Positions 1 through 8,477 of a stretch of DNA of 64,000 bases are shown here, in pieces. The first letter of the stretch is position 1; the number at the start of each line of letters is the position of its first letter. The stretch is taken from assembly GCF_001051235.1 (NCBI RefSeq), contig NZ_CBTJ020000042.1, forward strand, positions 62,001 to 126,000, given 5' to 3'. Source of the stretch: Candidatus Competibacter denitrificans Run_A_D11. Lineage in GTDB: Bacteria; Pseudomonadota; Gammaproteobacteria; Competibacterales; Competibacteraceae. The notes beneath the pieces were generated by a model. It was not told the DNA's origin, did no database searches, and saw nothing but the letters and a program-made list of their open reading frames with translations. Made by a program: the position numbers and the translations under genes.

Positions 1-623
1 TCCAGTTGGGCGCGCGCTTGGTCGGCCCCTTCGCCGCTTAACCCGGAAAAGAGTTGAGCGCTGACGCCGGGGAAGTCACTTTGCAGCGTTGCCTGGAGTT
101 GACGGAGCGCCGTCGTCGCCTGGCCTCGGCTCAATTTGTCGGCCTTGGTCAGGAGTATGTGCGCCGCCAAGCCGCGTGCTGCACGATACGCCAATAACTG
201 CCGATCCAGCGCGGTCAAGGGATGTCGGACATCGACCAGCAGCAAAAGCCCGCGCAGAGCGGTACGCTCGCGCAAATACTGCCCTACCAGCACTTGCCAG
301 TGTCGGCGGGTGGCTTCGGGTACCTGGGCATAGCCATAGCCGGGAAGATCGACCAGATAACGCGCCGTTGCCACCTCAAACACATTGAGTAATTGCGTGC
401 GGCCAGGTGTTTTGCTGATCCGCGCTAAGCCACGCTGGCCCGCCAGCAAGTTCAGGGCGCTTGACTTGCCGGCATTGGAGCGGCCGGCAAAAGCCACTTC
501 CCGCCCCGTGTCTGGCGGCAACCCGGAGAGCGTGTCGGCACTGCTTAGAAAACGAGTGGCACGATAGCGCGTGCTGGCAGGGGAAGTAGGGGCAATAAAG
601 GTAGGCTTAATGGGGTTTCTCAT
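1..623 (-). CDS. engB: Ribosome biogenesis GTPase EngB/YihA (C-terminus cut by window edge)
   Basis: EngB (YihA/YsxC) is a small cytoplasmic GTPase needed for assembly of the large ribosomal subunit. Read on the minus strand from ATG at 623, the frame stays open to the window edge. It shows the G1 loop GRSNAGKSS, the G3 region VDLPGYGYA and the G4 motif LTKADK in the right order. About 207 residues are visible; the family is about 200-215 aa, so only the last few residues are missing. It diverges from the cytochrome c4 gene, the same neighbour as in Pseudomonas-like genomes. The identification is firm; the exact C-terminus is outside the window. Confidence 0.95.
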   Translation of the reverse strand, partial: MRNPIKPTFIAPTSPASTRYRATRFLSSADTLSGLPPDTGREVAFAGRSNAGKSSALNLLAGQRGLARISKTPGRTQLLNVFEVATARYLVDLPGYGYAQVPEATRRHWQVLVGQYLRERTALRGLLLLVDVRHPLTALDRQLLAYRAARGLAAHILLTKADKLSRGQATTALRQLQATLQSDFPGVSAQLFSGLSGEGADQARAQL

Positions 624-767
624 TGAACTTGGCAGCCGAAACTGATATATAAAACCACTGCTTTCGCTGGGCGGGATCTGCCGGGGTAAGCGCTGATTTC
701 CGTCCACCTAACGCCATTGGCTGATCGCCCGAACCGAACACCGTTATCGTACAGGAGCATTCTAAAA

Positions 768-1376
768 ATGAAAAAATTCGTTGTGATCGCTGCGACGTGT
801 GCACTGCTCGGTTCCGCAACCGCCGCATTGGCCGCCGGTGACGCTACGGCCGGCAAAGCGAAATCCGCGACCTGTGCCGCATGTCATAATGCCGATGGCA
901 ATAGCGCCAATCCGCAGTATCCCAAGCTGGCCGGGCAAGGTGCCGATTATCTGCTCAAACAGTTGCAAGATTATAAGGCGGGCGTCCGGGTTAATCCGAT
1001 CATGGCGGGTATGGTTGCACCGCTCAGCCCGCAAGATATGGAGGATTTGGCCGCTTATTTCGCCTCTCAACAAGTCGCTCGTGCCGCTGCCGATCCGGCC
1101 TTGGCCCCTCAAGGCGAAGCGCTGTTTCGTGGTGGCAATCTGACCAGCGGTGTTTCGGCGTGTGCCGCCTGCCATGGAACTGTGGGTGCCGGTAATCCCC
1201 TTGCCAAATTCCCCGCTATCGCAGCCCAGCACGCGGAATATCTCCAGCTACAGCTCAAAGCCTTCCGTGCTATGGAGAGAACCAATGATGCGGGCCAGAT
1301 GATGCGGAGCATCGCCGCCAAGATGACCGATCCTGAGATCAAGGCTGTTTCGTCTTACATTCAAGGCTTGCAATGA
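768..1376 (+). CDS. Cytochrome c4 (dihaem c-type cytochrome)
   Basis: A periplasmic dihaem electron carrier, in this family normally linking the bc1 complex to terminal oxidases. The 202-aa protein starts at ATG 768, 11 bases after AGGAGC; a longer frame from 717 would bury the signal peptide, so it was rejected. Residues 1-23 are a Sec signal peptide ending ALAAG. Two CAACH haem-binding motifs lie at residues 36-40 and 132-136, one per half of a duplicated cytochrome fold. A strong hairpin terminator follows at 1426-1451. The gene is immediately upstream of the resB-ccsA haem-ligation genes and dsbA, which are needed to mature it. Confidence 0.93.
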   Translation: MKKFVVIAATCALLGSATAALAAGDATAGKAKSATCAACHNADGNSANPQYPKLAGQGADYLLKQLQDYKAGVRVNPIMAGMVAPLSPQDMEDLAAYFASQQVARAAADPALAPQGEALFRGGNLTSGVSACAACHGTVGAGNPLAKFPAIAAQHAEYLQLQLKAFRAMERTNDAGQMMRSIAAKMTDPEIKAVSSYIQGLQ

Positions 1377-1425
1377 GGGCCGAGGCTACATCCGGTTAAA
1401 TCCGGCTAAAAGCTGTCAGTTCGTG

Positions 1426-1451
1426 GGGTGGCCTTTTGGCCACCCTTTTTT
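1426..1451 (+). terminator. Rho-independent terminator after cytochrome c4
   Basis: An 8-bp perfect stem (GGGTGGCC / GGCCACCC) with a TTTT loop is followed directly by six T residues. It separates the cytochrome c4 transcript from resB. Confidence 0.9.
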
Positions 1452-1544
1452 GTGTCGTCCGAGCCATGCTTTCTCTCAAGTGATGAACGCTTTCAGATCG
1501 GCTCGGTCGAAAAAGCGTTCTCTCCACGACGTCTAAATTGATCA

Positions 1545-3581
1545 GTGAACGAAGCTACCGCGCGCGAAACCCCCTCACGCCGTCCCTTGGGTTGGGTACT
1601 GCTCGAATTTTTCGGTTCGATGAATTTGGCGATCAGCTTGCTGGTCATTATCGCGGTCGCCTCGGTCATCGGGACCGTTTTGCAGCAAAACCAGCCCTAT
1701 GCAAACTATGTCCTCAAATTTGGGCCGTTTTGGTTTGAAGTGTTTGGTTGGCTCGGTTTGTATGATGTCTATGGCAGCGGTTGGTTTATCGGCATCCTTG
1801 GCTTTTTGATTTTGTCCACCGGTGTTTGCTTGTATCGGCAGGTGCCGGTCATGCTGCGTGAGATGGTGCGGTTTCGTACTCAAGTCCAGCTTGATTCCTT
1901 GCGGGGATTTCAGCAGCGGGCTGAATGGCTGTTGCCGGGTTGGGATGGTGAACGGGTCACAGCGGAAGCAACCAGTGCATTGCGTGCTTGCGGCTACCGT
2001 TGGCGGTTACAGAATTATGGAGATCATCGGGTGGCCGCAGGGATGCGGGGCGGTTATCACCGATTAGGTTATTTATTTACTCATGCCGCCGTGGTAGTGA
2101 TCGGGATCGGCGGGCTGATGGATGGCAACTTGTGGTTGAAACTCAAGGAATGGCGCGGGCAGATCGCTATCGAGCGGCGTGATTTGGCCTCTGGCGAGGT
2201 GCCGGCGATCAGCCGGTTACAACCTGGCACAATTCCGGCCTTTCGCGGCAATGTGATGTTGCCGGAAGGCTCGGCGGCCAATTTCGTCTTTTTGCGGTTG
2301 CGCGATGGCTATCTGGTCCAGGAACTACCCTTCGCCATTGAGTTGAAGGAATTCCAGGTCGCTTATTACGATACCGGGCAGCCGAAAACATTTATCAGCC
2401 AAGTCCGCATCCATGATCGTGAACATCTTGGTGATCAGCCCCTGGAAGCGACCATCCAGGTCAACCATCCGTTGGTGTATCGCGGCTATGCGATCTATCA
2501 GTCTGATTTTGGTGATGGCGGCTCCAAGCTGGAATTAAGCGCCTGGCCCTTGGCTGGTTCCCGATCTGAACCGCTGGAGCTGAAAGGAGAAATCGGCGGT
2601 ACGCTCAAGTTGACCGGATCGGCCGGGTCGCTGCGCGTGGAGCTTGATGATTTTCGCCTGTTCAATCTGCTGCCAGAGCCGGATGCCAAGCCTGGAGATC
2701 GTAAATTTCGCAACTTCGGTCCCAGCGTCGGTTTCAAACTGCGCGATGCGGCCGGGCAAGCACGCGAATACTTCAATTACATGGCCCCAGCGCGTTTGGA
2801 AGATCGCCTGTTCTTTATCACCGGGATGCGAACCCGTCCGGGCGATGCCTTCACCTACCTGCATATCCCCGCTGCCAATAATAGCCCTGAGCGGTTCCTG
2901 AAATTTAACGCCCGCGTGCATGATACTGAACGGGTGCGGGCACTGCTGGAGCGCGCCACGCCAGCGGCGGATAAGCCGGAGTTTCAGCACGACCTGAATC
3001 TGGTACGGGCGAATTTACTCGACTTGTTCGTCAAAGGCGGTTTCGCCGCGATCACCGAACGGGCCAAAGCGGTGGTACCGCCGGATCGGCTACCGGAAGC
3101 GACCAAACTGTATTTGAGCATCCTGCGGGATACTTTGGCGGAAATTTTTCTGGAGATATTGCGCGAGGAAGGGGTCCCAGTAGAGCAGGGGGTCGGCGCC
3201 GCCGAAGATGCGTTTTTCAACGATGCCGTATCGGCGTTGGCGGCACTCCCTGATTATGGAGCACCGTTCTTTCTGCAAATGACCCGTTTTCAACAAGTGG
3301 AGGCGTCTGGTTTGCAAGTCACCTACAGCGGCGGCACCACCGTAGTCTATATCGGTTTTGCCTTGTTGATAGCGGGCGTTTTTATCATGTTTTATACCGC
3401 TCATCGGCGAGTTTGGGCATGGCTGGCTGCCGAAGAGGGGGGCACTCGACTGGTGCTGGCGGGCACGAGTGGTCGGCGCCAGGCCGACTTCGCACGAGAG
3501 TTTGCCCGCATCGAAGCGGTTATGGCCCGCCGGTTCGGTGTTGAGCCGCAGCCGCAGCCGGTGCCGCCGACCCATCTGTGA
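1545..3581 (+). CDS. resB: ResB/CcsB-type cytochrome c biogenesis protein (system II)
   Basis: One of the two membrane subunits of the system II cytochrome c synthetase, which exports haem and attaches it to CXXCH apocytochromes in the periplasm. The 678-aa protein has the ResB plan: two N-terminal membrane segments (about residues 26-48 and 70-95), a third at about 168-190 (GYLFTHAAVVVIGIGG), a large periplasmic domain, and a last membrane segment at about 624-646. The start is a GTG at 1545, placed just before the first membrane segment; there is no good ATG. It precedes ccsA, its obligate partner. System II in this gene neighbourhood is less common in gammaproteobacteria than system I (Ccm). 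Confidence 0.92.
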   Translation: MNEATARETPSRRPLGWVLLEFFGSMNLAISLLVIIAVASVIGTVLQQNQPYANYVLKFGPFWFEVFGWLGLYDVYGSGWFIGILGFLILSTGVCLYRQVPVMLREMVRFRTQVQLDSLRGFQQRAEWLLPGWDGERVTAEATSALRACGYRWRLQNYGDHRVAAGMRGGYHRLGYLFTHAAVVVIGIGGLMDGNLWLKLKEWRGQIAIERRDLASGEVPAISRLQPGTIPAFRGNVMLPEGSAANFVFLRLRDGYLVQELPFAIELKEFQVAYYDTGQPKTFISQVRIHDREHLGDQPLEATIQVNHPLVYRGYAIYQSDFGDGGSKLELSAWPLAGSRSEPLELKGEIGGTLKLTGSAGSLRVELDDFRLFNLLPEPDAKPGDRKFRNFGPSVGFKLRDAAGQAREYFNYMAPARLEDRLFFITGMRTRPGDAFTYLHIPAANNSPERFLKFNARVHDTERVRALLERATPAADKPEFQHDLNLVRANLLDLFVKGGFAAITERAKAVVPPDRLPEATKLYLSILRDTLAEIFLEILREEGVPVEQGVGAAEDAFFNDAVSALAALPDYGAPFFLQMTRFQQVEASGLQVTYSGGTTVVYIGFALLIAGVFIMFYTAHRRVWAWLAAEEGGTRLVLAGTSGRRQADFAREFARIEAVMARRFGVEPQPQPVPPTHL

Positions 3582-3678
3582 AAAGAATACCCAGCGTCAT
3601 GCTGAGTTTTTACCGGTACATCACGCATAATGAGCATATCCCCGCAACCAATCAATCAGCCGCGAGAGGGTGGCGACC

Positions 3679-4857
3679 ATGGCCGTAACACATGAGGTAA
3701 TGCTGGAATCTTGGGATCAGCCCGCCCCCTGGCGCAGCTTGAGGGCTTGGGATGTCCTCTGGGGATTGCTGGTATTGGCCGGCTCCGGGTATGCCTACAT
3801 GCTGTATCGCCCTTATATGGACGGTTACGAGGTAGCGATTCAAAGCGGGGCGACGCTGGCGTTGATCGCCTGGGGCTTATATTGGAAGCCGGCTCGAGCC
3901 TTTACCCTGGTAGTGACCGGGTTGGCGGTGATAGCGTTGTGGCGCTATGGCAACGATCTGGGATTACGCCGCAGCAATTTTTTGCTGAAATATTTCCTGG
4001 AAAGCCAGGCGGCGTTCATGTGGATGAGCACCTTGTATGTCCTCGCCACTTTGACCTACTTCGGCGCTCTGTTGAGCCGCTCTGACTTTACCGGCCGTAC
4101 CGCTACCGCGTTGACCTGGAGCGCGACGGTGATGGGGTTGACCGGGTTGCTTGTGCGTTGGCGTGAATCCTATCTGTTAGGCGCGGATATCGGTCACATC
4201 CCGGTGAGTAATCTTTATGAAGTGTTTATCCTGTTTGCGCTGATCACGGCGCTGCTTTATCTGTTCTACGAGGATCGCCACCGCACCCGCGCCATGGGTG
4301 GATTTGCCTTGCTGGCCATCAGCGGCGCTGTGGCTTTTCTGCTGTGGTATACCTTAGACCGTCAAGCCCATCACATTCAGCCGCTGATTCCCGCGCTACA
4401 AAGCTATTGGATGAAGATTCACGTTCCGGCCAATTTCATTGGTTACGGGGCCTTTGCCCTGGCGGCGATGCTGGGGGTGGCTTATCTTTTGCGGGTTGCG
4501 GTGGAGGCCCGTCAACCGACTGGGCTTTTAGCGCGTGTGCTCCCCCCACTGGAGCTGTTGGACGACGTAATGTATAAAGCCATCGCGCTGGGCTTTGCCG
4601 CTTTTACCATTGCCACCATTCTCGGTGCCTTGTGGGCGGCCGAGGCGTGGGGTGGCTACTGGTCCTGGGACCCGAAGGAAACTTGGGCGCTGATCGTCTG
4701 GTTGAACTATGCTGCCTGGTTACATTTGCGGTTGACCAAGGGATGGCGTGGCGCTCCGATGGCCTGGTGGGCGGTGATCGGTTTGTTTGTCACCTTATTC
4801 GCCTTCCTGGGCGTCAACATGTTTTTATCGGGGCTGCATTCCTACGGCACCCTGTGA
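3679..4857 (+). CDS. ccsA: CcsA/ResC cytochrome c biogenesis protein (system II)
   Basis: The haem-handling partner of ResB in system II cytochrome c maturation. The 392-aa protein is mostly membrane helices and carries the tryptophan-rich WWD signature (GGYWSWDPKETWAL) near residues 325-340 that binds haem in this family, with conserved histidines in nearby loops (for example before IPVSNLYEV). ATG 3679 is preferred over GTG 3670 because GAGAGG at 3664-3669 is correctly spaced only for the ATG. It lies 97 bases after resB and 47 bases before dsbA, probably one transcript. Confidence 0.93.
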   Translation: MAVTHEVMLESWDQPAPWRSLRAWDVLWGLLVLAGSGYAYMLYRPYMDGYEVAIQSGATLALIAWGLYWKPARAFTLVVTGLAVIALWRYGNDLGLRRSNFLLKYFLESQAAFMWMSTLYVLATLTYFGALLSRSDFTGRTATALTWSATVMGLTGLLVRWRESYLLGADIGHIPVSNLYEVFILFALITALLYLFYEDRHRTRAMGGFALLAISGAVAFLLWYTLDRQAHHIQPLIPALQSYWMKIHVPANFIGYGAFALAAMLGVAYLLRVAVEARQPTGLLARVLPPLELLDDVMYKAIALGFAAFTIATILGALWAAEAWGGYWSWDPKETWALIVWLNYAAWLHLRLTKGWRGAPMAWWAVIGLFVTLFAFLGVNMFLSGLHSYGTL

Positions 4858-4904
4858 GCAGCCGAGCACCGCGTTTTGCTATCGAACTGAGAGAAATCAC
4901 TCCC

Positions 4905-5528
4905 ATGACACCTATTTTTCGTCGCCTGTTACTGGTCGTCTTTGCCTGTGGCTTGCCGCTGATGGCTGTTCGTGCCGCTGACCCCGCGCCGCCGCCGCCG
5001 GCGTTTCAGGAAGGCAAGGAGTATGGCAAGCTCACGACCCCGATGCCGCCTATGGTGGCCGGTAAACCGGAAGTCATTGAATTTTTTTCGTATAACTGCC
5101 CGCATTGCCATGACCTTGAACCGACAGCTCAGGAATGGCTTAAGCGCAAGCCGAATGATGTTCAGTTCATCCGGGTTCCTGTCTCCTTTAATCCGAGTTG
5201 GGAAGTGACATCCCGTGCGTACTACGTGGCTGAAAGCCTCGGTGTTTTGGAAAAAATGCATCGGCCTCTGTTCGAGGCGATCCATCGCGACAAGCGCAGC
5301 CTGGCGAGCGAAGATGAGGTGGCGGCGTTGTTTGTCGAGAATGGGGTTGATGAAGCGGCTTTCCGCAAAGCCTACAAATCCTTCCAAACTGAAACGCAAA
5401 TGCGACGGGCTAACCAGCTAGTCCAGCGCTACGGCGTGCGCGGTGTGCCCATGCTCGTCGTCAACGGGCAGTATGACGTGCGCTCCCCACGGATGTTTGA
5501 GGTCGTGGATTTTTTGTTGGCCCGCTGA
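4905..5528 (+). CDS. dsbA: Thiol:disulfide interchange protein DsbA
   Basis: A periplasmic oxidase that introduces disulfide bonds into exported proteins. The 207-aa protein has a signal peptide (residues 1-24, ending AVRAAD), the active site CPHC at residues 65-68 within EFFSYNCPHC, and the cis-proline region GVPMLVVNG near the C-terminus, all typical of DsbA. ATG 4905 was chosen because longer frames remove the signal peptide. The cytochrome c4 - dsbA - EEP hydrolase order is that of Pseudomonas; here the resB-ccsA pair sits inside it, consistent with shared work on CXXCH cysteines. Confidence 0.95.
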   Translation: MTPIFRRLLLVVFACGLPLMAVRAADPAPPPPAFQEGKEYGKLTTPMPPMVAGKPEVIEFFSYNCPHCHDLEPTAQEWLKRKPNDVQFIRVPVSFNPSWEVTSRAYYVAESLGVLEKMHRPLFEAIHRDKRSLASEDEVAALFVENGVDEAAFRKAYKSFQTETQMRRANQLVQRYGVRGVPMLVVNGQYDVRSPRMFEVVDFLLAR

Positions 5529-5557
5529 GCGGCTCGTGTGAGCGAAGGCGGTACACC

Positions 5558-6346
5558 ATGGCGGGTCCAAGTCAATCGCGTCGATTACGACTGCTCAGCT
5601 ACAATATCCAAAGCGGGCTGACGACCCACAATTATTCGCAATATCTGACCCGAAGCTGGAAGCATCTGGTGCCGGTGCCTTCGCGTATGGCCAATTTGGA
5701 TGGGATCGCCCGGATTCTGGCCGACTACGATATCGTGGCGTTGCAAGAAGTCGATGCAGGCAGCCTAAGAAGCGGTTTTGTTAATCAAATTAAATATTTG
5801 GCTGACTCCGCTGGTTTCAAACACGTATACGATCAAGCCAACCGCAAAATCGGCATGATCTCGCAGCACGGCAATGCTTTGCTCAGCCGTGTGCGCCCAG
5901 CCGCTATTGCCGAGCACAAGTTGCCGGGATTGATACCGGGTCGCGGGGTACTGGCCGTCCGCTTCGGCAGTGGACCCGACGCGCTGCATGTTTTGATTTT
6001 GCACATGGCGTTGGGTCGGCGTGGCCGGTTGCGGCAGGTCGAATTTTTGATCGATCTGGTGCGTGATTGCCATCACGTCATTCTGATGGGTGATCTTAAT
6101 TGTGGTTCGGACAGCCCGGAGTTGATGGCCTTATTAGCGGCTGCCCGTTTATCTGAACCCGCACCTGGGCTGTATACCTTTCCTAGTTGGCGCCCCAACC
6201 GCCAACTGGATCATATTCTGGTCTCACCCTCGCTCACCGTGGAGCGTGTCCAGGTTCTGGGCCACGCCTACTCCGATCATTTGCCGATTGCCATGGATGT
6301 GCGCTTACCCAAGGGATTGCGGTTAACTGGCCGAGCCAAGCCTTGA
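5558..6346 (+). CDS. Endonuclease/exonuclease/phosphatase (EEP) family protein
   Basis: A 262-aa metal-dependent phosphodiesterase/phosphatase fold. EEP landmarks appear in order: LSYNIQSG near residue 15, the metal-binding LQEVD near 68, a central GDLNCGSDSPEL near 180, and the C-terminal catalytic SDHLPI near 242. There is no signal peptide. ATG 5558 follows GAAGGCGG at proper spacing. In many gammaproteobacteria this gene sits directly after dsbA. The substrate (nucleic acid, phospholipid or other phosphoester) cannot be told from sequence. Confidence 0.85.
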   Translation: MAGPSQSRRLRLLSYNIQSGLTTHNYSQYLTRSWKHLVPVPSRMANLDGIARILADYDIVALQEVDAGSLRSGFVNQIKYLADSAGFKHVYDQANRKIGMISQHGNALLSRVRPAAIAEHKLPGLIPGRGVLAVRFGSGPDALHVLILHMALGRRGRLRQVEFLIDLVRDCHHVILMGDLNCGSDSPELMALLAAARLSEPAPGLYTFPSWRPNRQLDHILVSPSLTVERVQVLGHAYSDHLPIAMDVRLPKGLRLTGRAKP

Positions 6347-6394
6347 GCCTGGACCGGACCCAATCGGCAGCCCAGCGCTTCACTAAAACGGCCT

Positions 6395-7285
6395 ATGAGC
6401 GATTTTTGGGGCGTCATCGAACAGCATATCAGGGCCACGACCGGCGAGCCTTTGCAGATCGGTCGGCATCAGCCGCTAGGTGGTGGCTGTATCAATCAGG
6501 CATGGCGAGCCAGTGATGGCAAACGCGACTATTTCGTCAAGGTCAACGCGGCCGCCGGCGCGTTGTCGATGTTCGCGGCCGAAGCGGCCGGATTGGCAGA
6601 ACTGGCCGAGACAGCGACCGTGCGGGTGCCTAAGCCGATCTGCCATGGCAGTGCTGAGGGGCCAGCTTACCTCGTCCTGGAATATTTACCCTTGCAGGGT
6701 GGTGATGCCTTGGCTATGGAAACCCTCGGTCGCCAACTGGCCGCGTTACATCAGCAGCGGCGGCCTTACTTCGGTTGGCATCGGGATAACACCATCGGTT
6801 CGACGCCACAGCCCAACGGCCGCCATGAGCAGTGGATCACGTTTTGGCGTGAACGGCGATTAGGGTTTCAACTGCAATTGGCGGCCACCAACGGCCATGG
6901 TGGTGCATTGCAGCGCGCCGGCGAACAGTTGTCGGCACGGTTAGCGGGATTATTTGTGGGCTATCAGCCGTCACCAGTCTTATTACACGGTGATTTATGG
7001 GGTGGTAATGTCGGTTGTACGGCAGGCGGTGAGCCGGTGATGTTTGACCCGGCCGTCTATTATGGCGACCACGAAACCGATCTGGCGATGACGGAATTGT
7101 TTGGCGGTTTTTCAGAGCGCTTTTATGCCGCCTATCGTGAAGCGCTACCGATGGATTGTGGTTATCCAGGGCGGCGCACACTCTATAACCTGTATCATAT
7201 CCTCAATCACCTCAATTTGTTTGGCGCCAGCTATCGCCACCAAGCAGAAGCGATGCTGACCCAGCTATTGGCCGAACTGGGATAA
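6395..7285 (+). CDS. Fructosamine kinase family protein
   Basis: A 296-aa member of the fructosamine-3-kinase/ketosamine-kinase family (aminoglycoside phosphotransferase-like fold), which phosphorylates sugar adducts on proteins so that they fall off. Visible features are the N-terminal nucleotide-binding region (QPLGGGCINQAW), the hinge YLVLEYL, and the catalytic loop HGDLWGGNV near residue 200 followed by the metal-binding FDPAVYYGDHETDLAM. It starts 48 bases after the EEP gene and may share its transcript. The physiological substrate is inferred from family only. Confidence 0.88.
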   Translation: MSDFWGVIEQHIRATTGEPLQIGRHQPLGGGCINQAWRASDGKRDYFVKVNAAAGALSMFAAEAAGLAELAETATVRVPKPICHGSAEGPAYLVLEYLPLQGGDALAMETLGRQLAALHQQRRPYFGWHRDNTIGSTPQPNGRHEQWITFWRERRLGFQLQLAATNGHGGALQRAGEQLSARLAGLFVGYQPSPVLLHGDLWGGNVGCTAGGEPVMFDPAVYYGDHETDLAMTELFGGFSERFYAAYREALPMDCGYPGRRTLYNLYHILNHLNLFGASYRHQAEAMLTQLLAELG

Positions 7286-7567
7286 GATGCCCACTGGCAT
7301 GGATCGCGGCCGGATAAGACCGTTTTTGCTGGGACTATCAGCTTTCCTAATCGGCTGGGTACCGCTAGAATGCGCCCCGTTTATCCAGCAAACCGGTGTT
7401 GTTGGCCATCCGCTGTGTTGGCTCTGCCTGCCTACGACCCACGAGCGGCGCTGCGGGGGGCTTGTTGGGTTTCCATCTGCCGAATGCGCCCGCCAGTGCT
7501 TTCTTGATGCTGCCCTATTGATCTCGTGAACCTCTTGCCGAGCGCTCCGCTGCTCGAAATGACCCTC

Positions 7568-8476
7568 ATGGACCCCTATAAGCTTACCCATCTCAAACAG
7601 CTCGAAGCCGAGAGCGTACACATCATCCGCGAGGTGGTCGCCGAATTCCAAAACCCGGTGATGCTGTATTCCATCGGTAAGGATTCTTCGGTGATGCTCC
7701 ATTTGGCGCTAAAAGCCTTTTATCCGGGCAAGCCGCCGTTTCCGCTGCTGCATATCGATACCACCTGGAAATTTCAGGAGATGATCCGTTTTCGTGATGA
7801 GCACGCTCAACGAGTGGGCATGGAATTGATTGTTCACACCAATCAGGATGGGTTGCGGGAGGGCATCAACCCCTTTACCCACGGTTCGCGGGTCTACACG
7901 GATGTGATGAAAACCCAGTCTTTGAAGCAAGCCCTGGAGCTACATGGCTATGATGCCGCCTTTGGCGGTGCTCGCCGCGACGAAGAACGCTCGCGGGCCA
8001 AGGAGCGAGTGTATTCATTTCGTGATCGCAGCCATCGTTGGGACCCAAAAAACCAGCGGCCAGAATTATGGAATCTGTACAACGGTCGGGTTCATAAAGG
8101 GGAAAGCATTCGGGTCTTTCCGCTGTCCAACTGGACCGAGCTGGATATCTGGCAATATATCCATTTGGAAAATATTCCCATCGTCCCGCTCTATTTGGCT
8201 GCCGAACGCCCGGTGGTGGAACGGGATGGCACCCTGATCATGGTCGATGATGAGCGAATGCTGCTGAATCCCGGCGAAAAGCCGACACTGGAACAGGTGC
8301 GATTTCGTACCCTGGGCTGTTATCCGTTGACGGGTGCGGTACGTTCACACGCGACAACCTTGCCAGAGATCATTCAGGAGATGCTGATGACCCGCCATTC
8401 AGAGCGCCAGGGCCGCCTGATCGATCATGATGCGGCCGGTTCGATGGAAGAGAAAAAGCGCCAGGGGTACTTTTGA
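7568..8476 (+). CDS. cysD: Sulfate adenylyltransferase subunit 2 (CysD)
   Basis: The catalytic subunit of ATP sulfurylase, which makes adenosine-5-phosphosulfate (APS) from ATP and sulfate with energy from the CysN GTPase. The 302-aa length equals that of E. coli CysD. It has the PP-loop [10 protein letters not shown] near residue 38 and the conserved [15 protein letters not shown] segment. ATG 7568 matches the usual [13 protein letters not shown] start; an in-frame ATG at 7526 would add 14 atypical residues. The stop is one base before the cysNC start, so the two are translationally coupled. The 282 bases upstream (7286-7567) hold no convincing gene. Confidence 0.95.
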   Translation: MDPYKLTHLKQLEAESVHIIREVVAEFQNPVMLYSIGKDSSVMLHLALKAFYPGKPPFPLLHIDTTWKFQEMIRFRDEHAQRVGMELIVHTNQDGLREGINPFTHGSRVYTDVMKTQSLKQALELHGYDAAFGGARRDEERSRAKERVYSFRDRSHRWDPKNQRPELWNLYNGRVHKGESIRVFPLSNWTELDIWQYIHLENIPIVPLYLAAERPVVERDGTLIMVDDERMLLNPGEKPTLEQVRFRTLGCYPLTGAVRSHATTLPEIIQEMLMTRHSERQGRLIDHDAAGSMEEKKRQGYF

Positions 8477-8477
8477 T

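Noticed and set aside
7287..7529. An 80-codon plus-strand frame between the fructosamine-kinase-type gene and cysD
   Set aside because: There is no ribosome-binding site and the composition is not protein-like (Cys-rich, low-complexity); it is only an open stretch in a 282-base gap.
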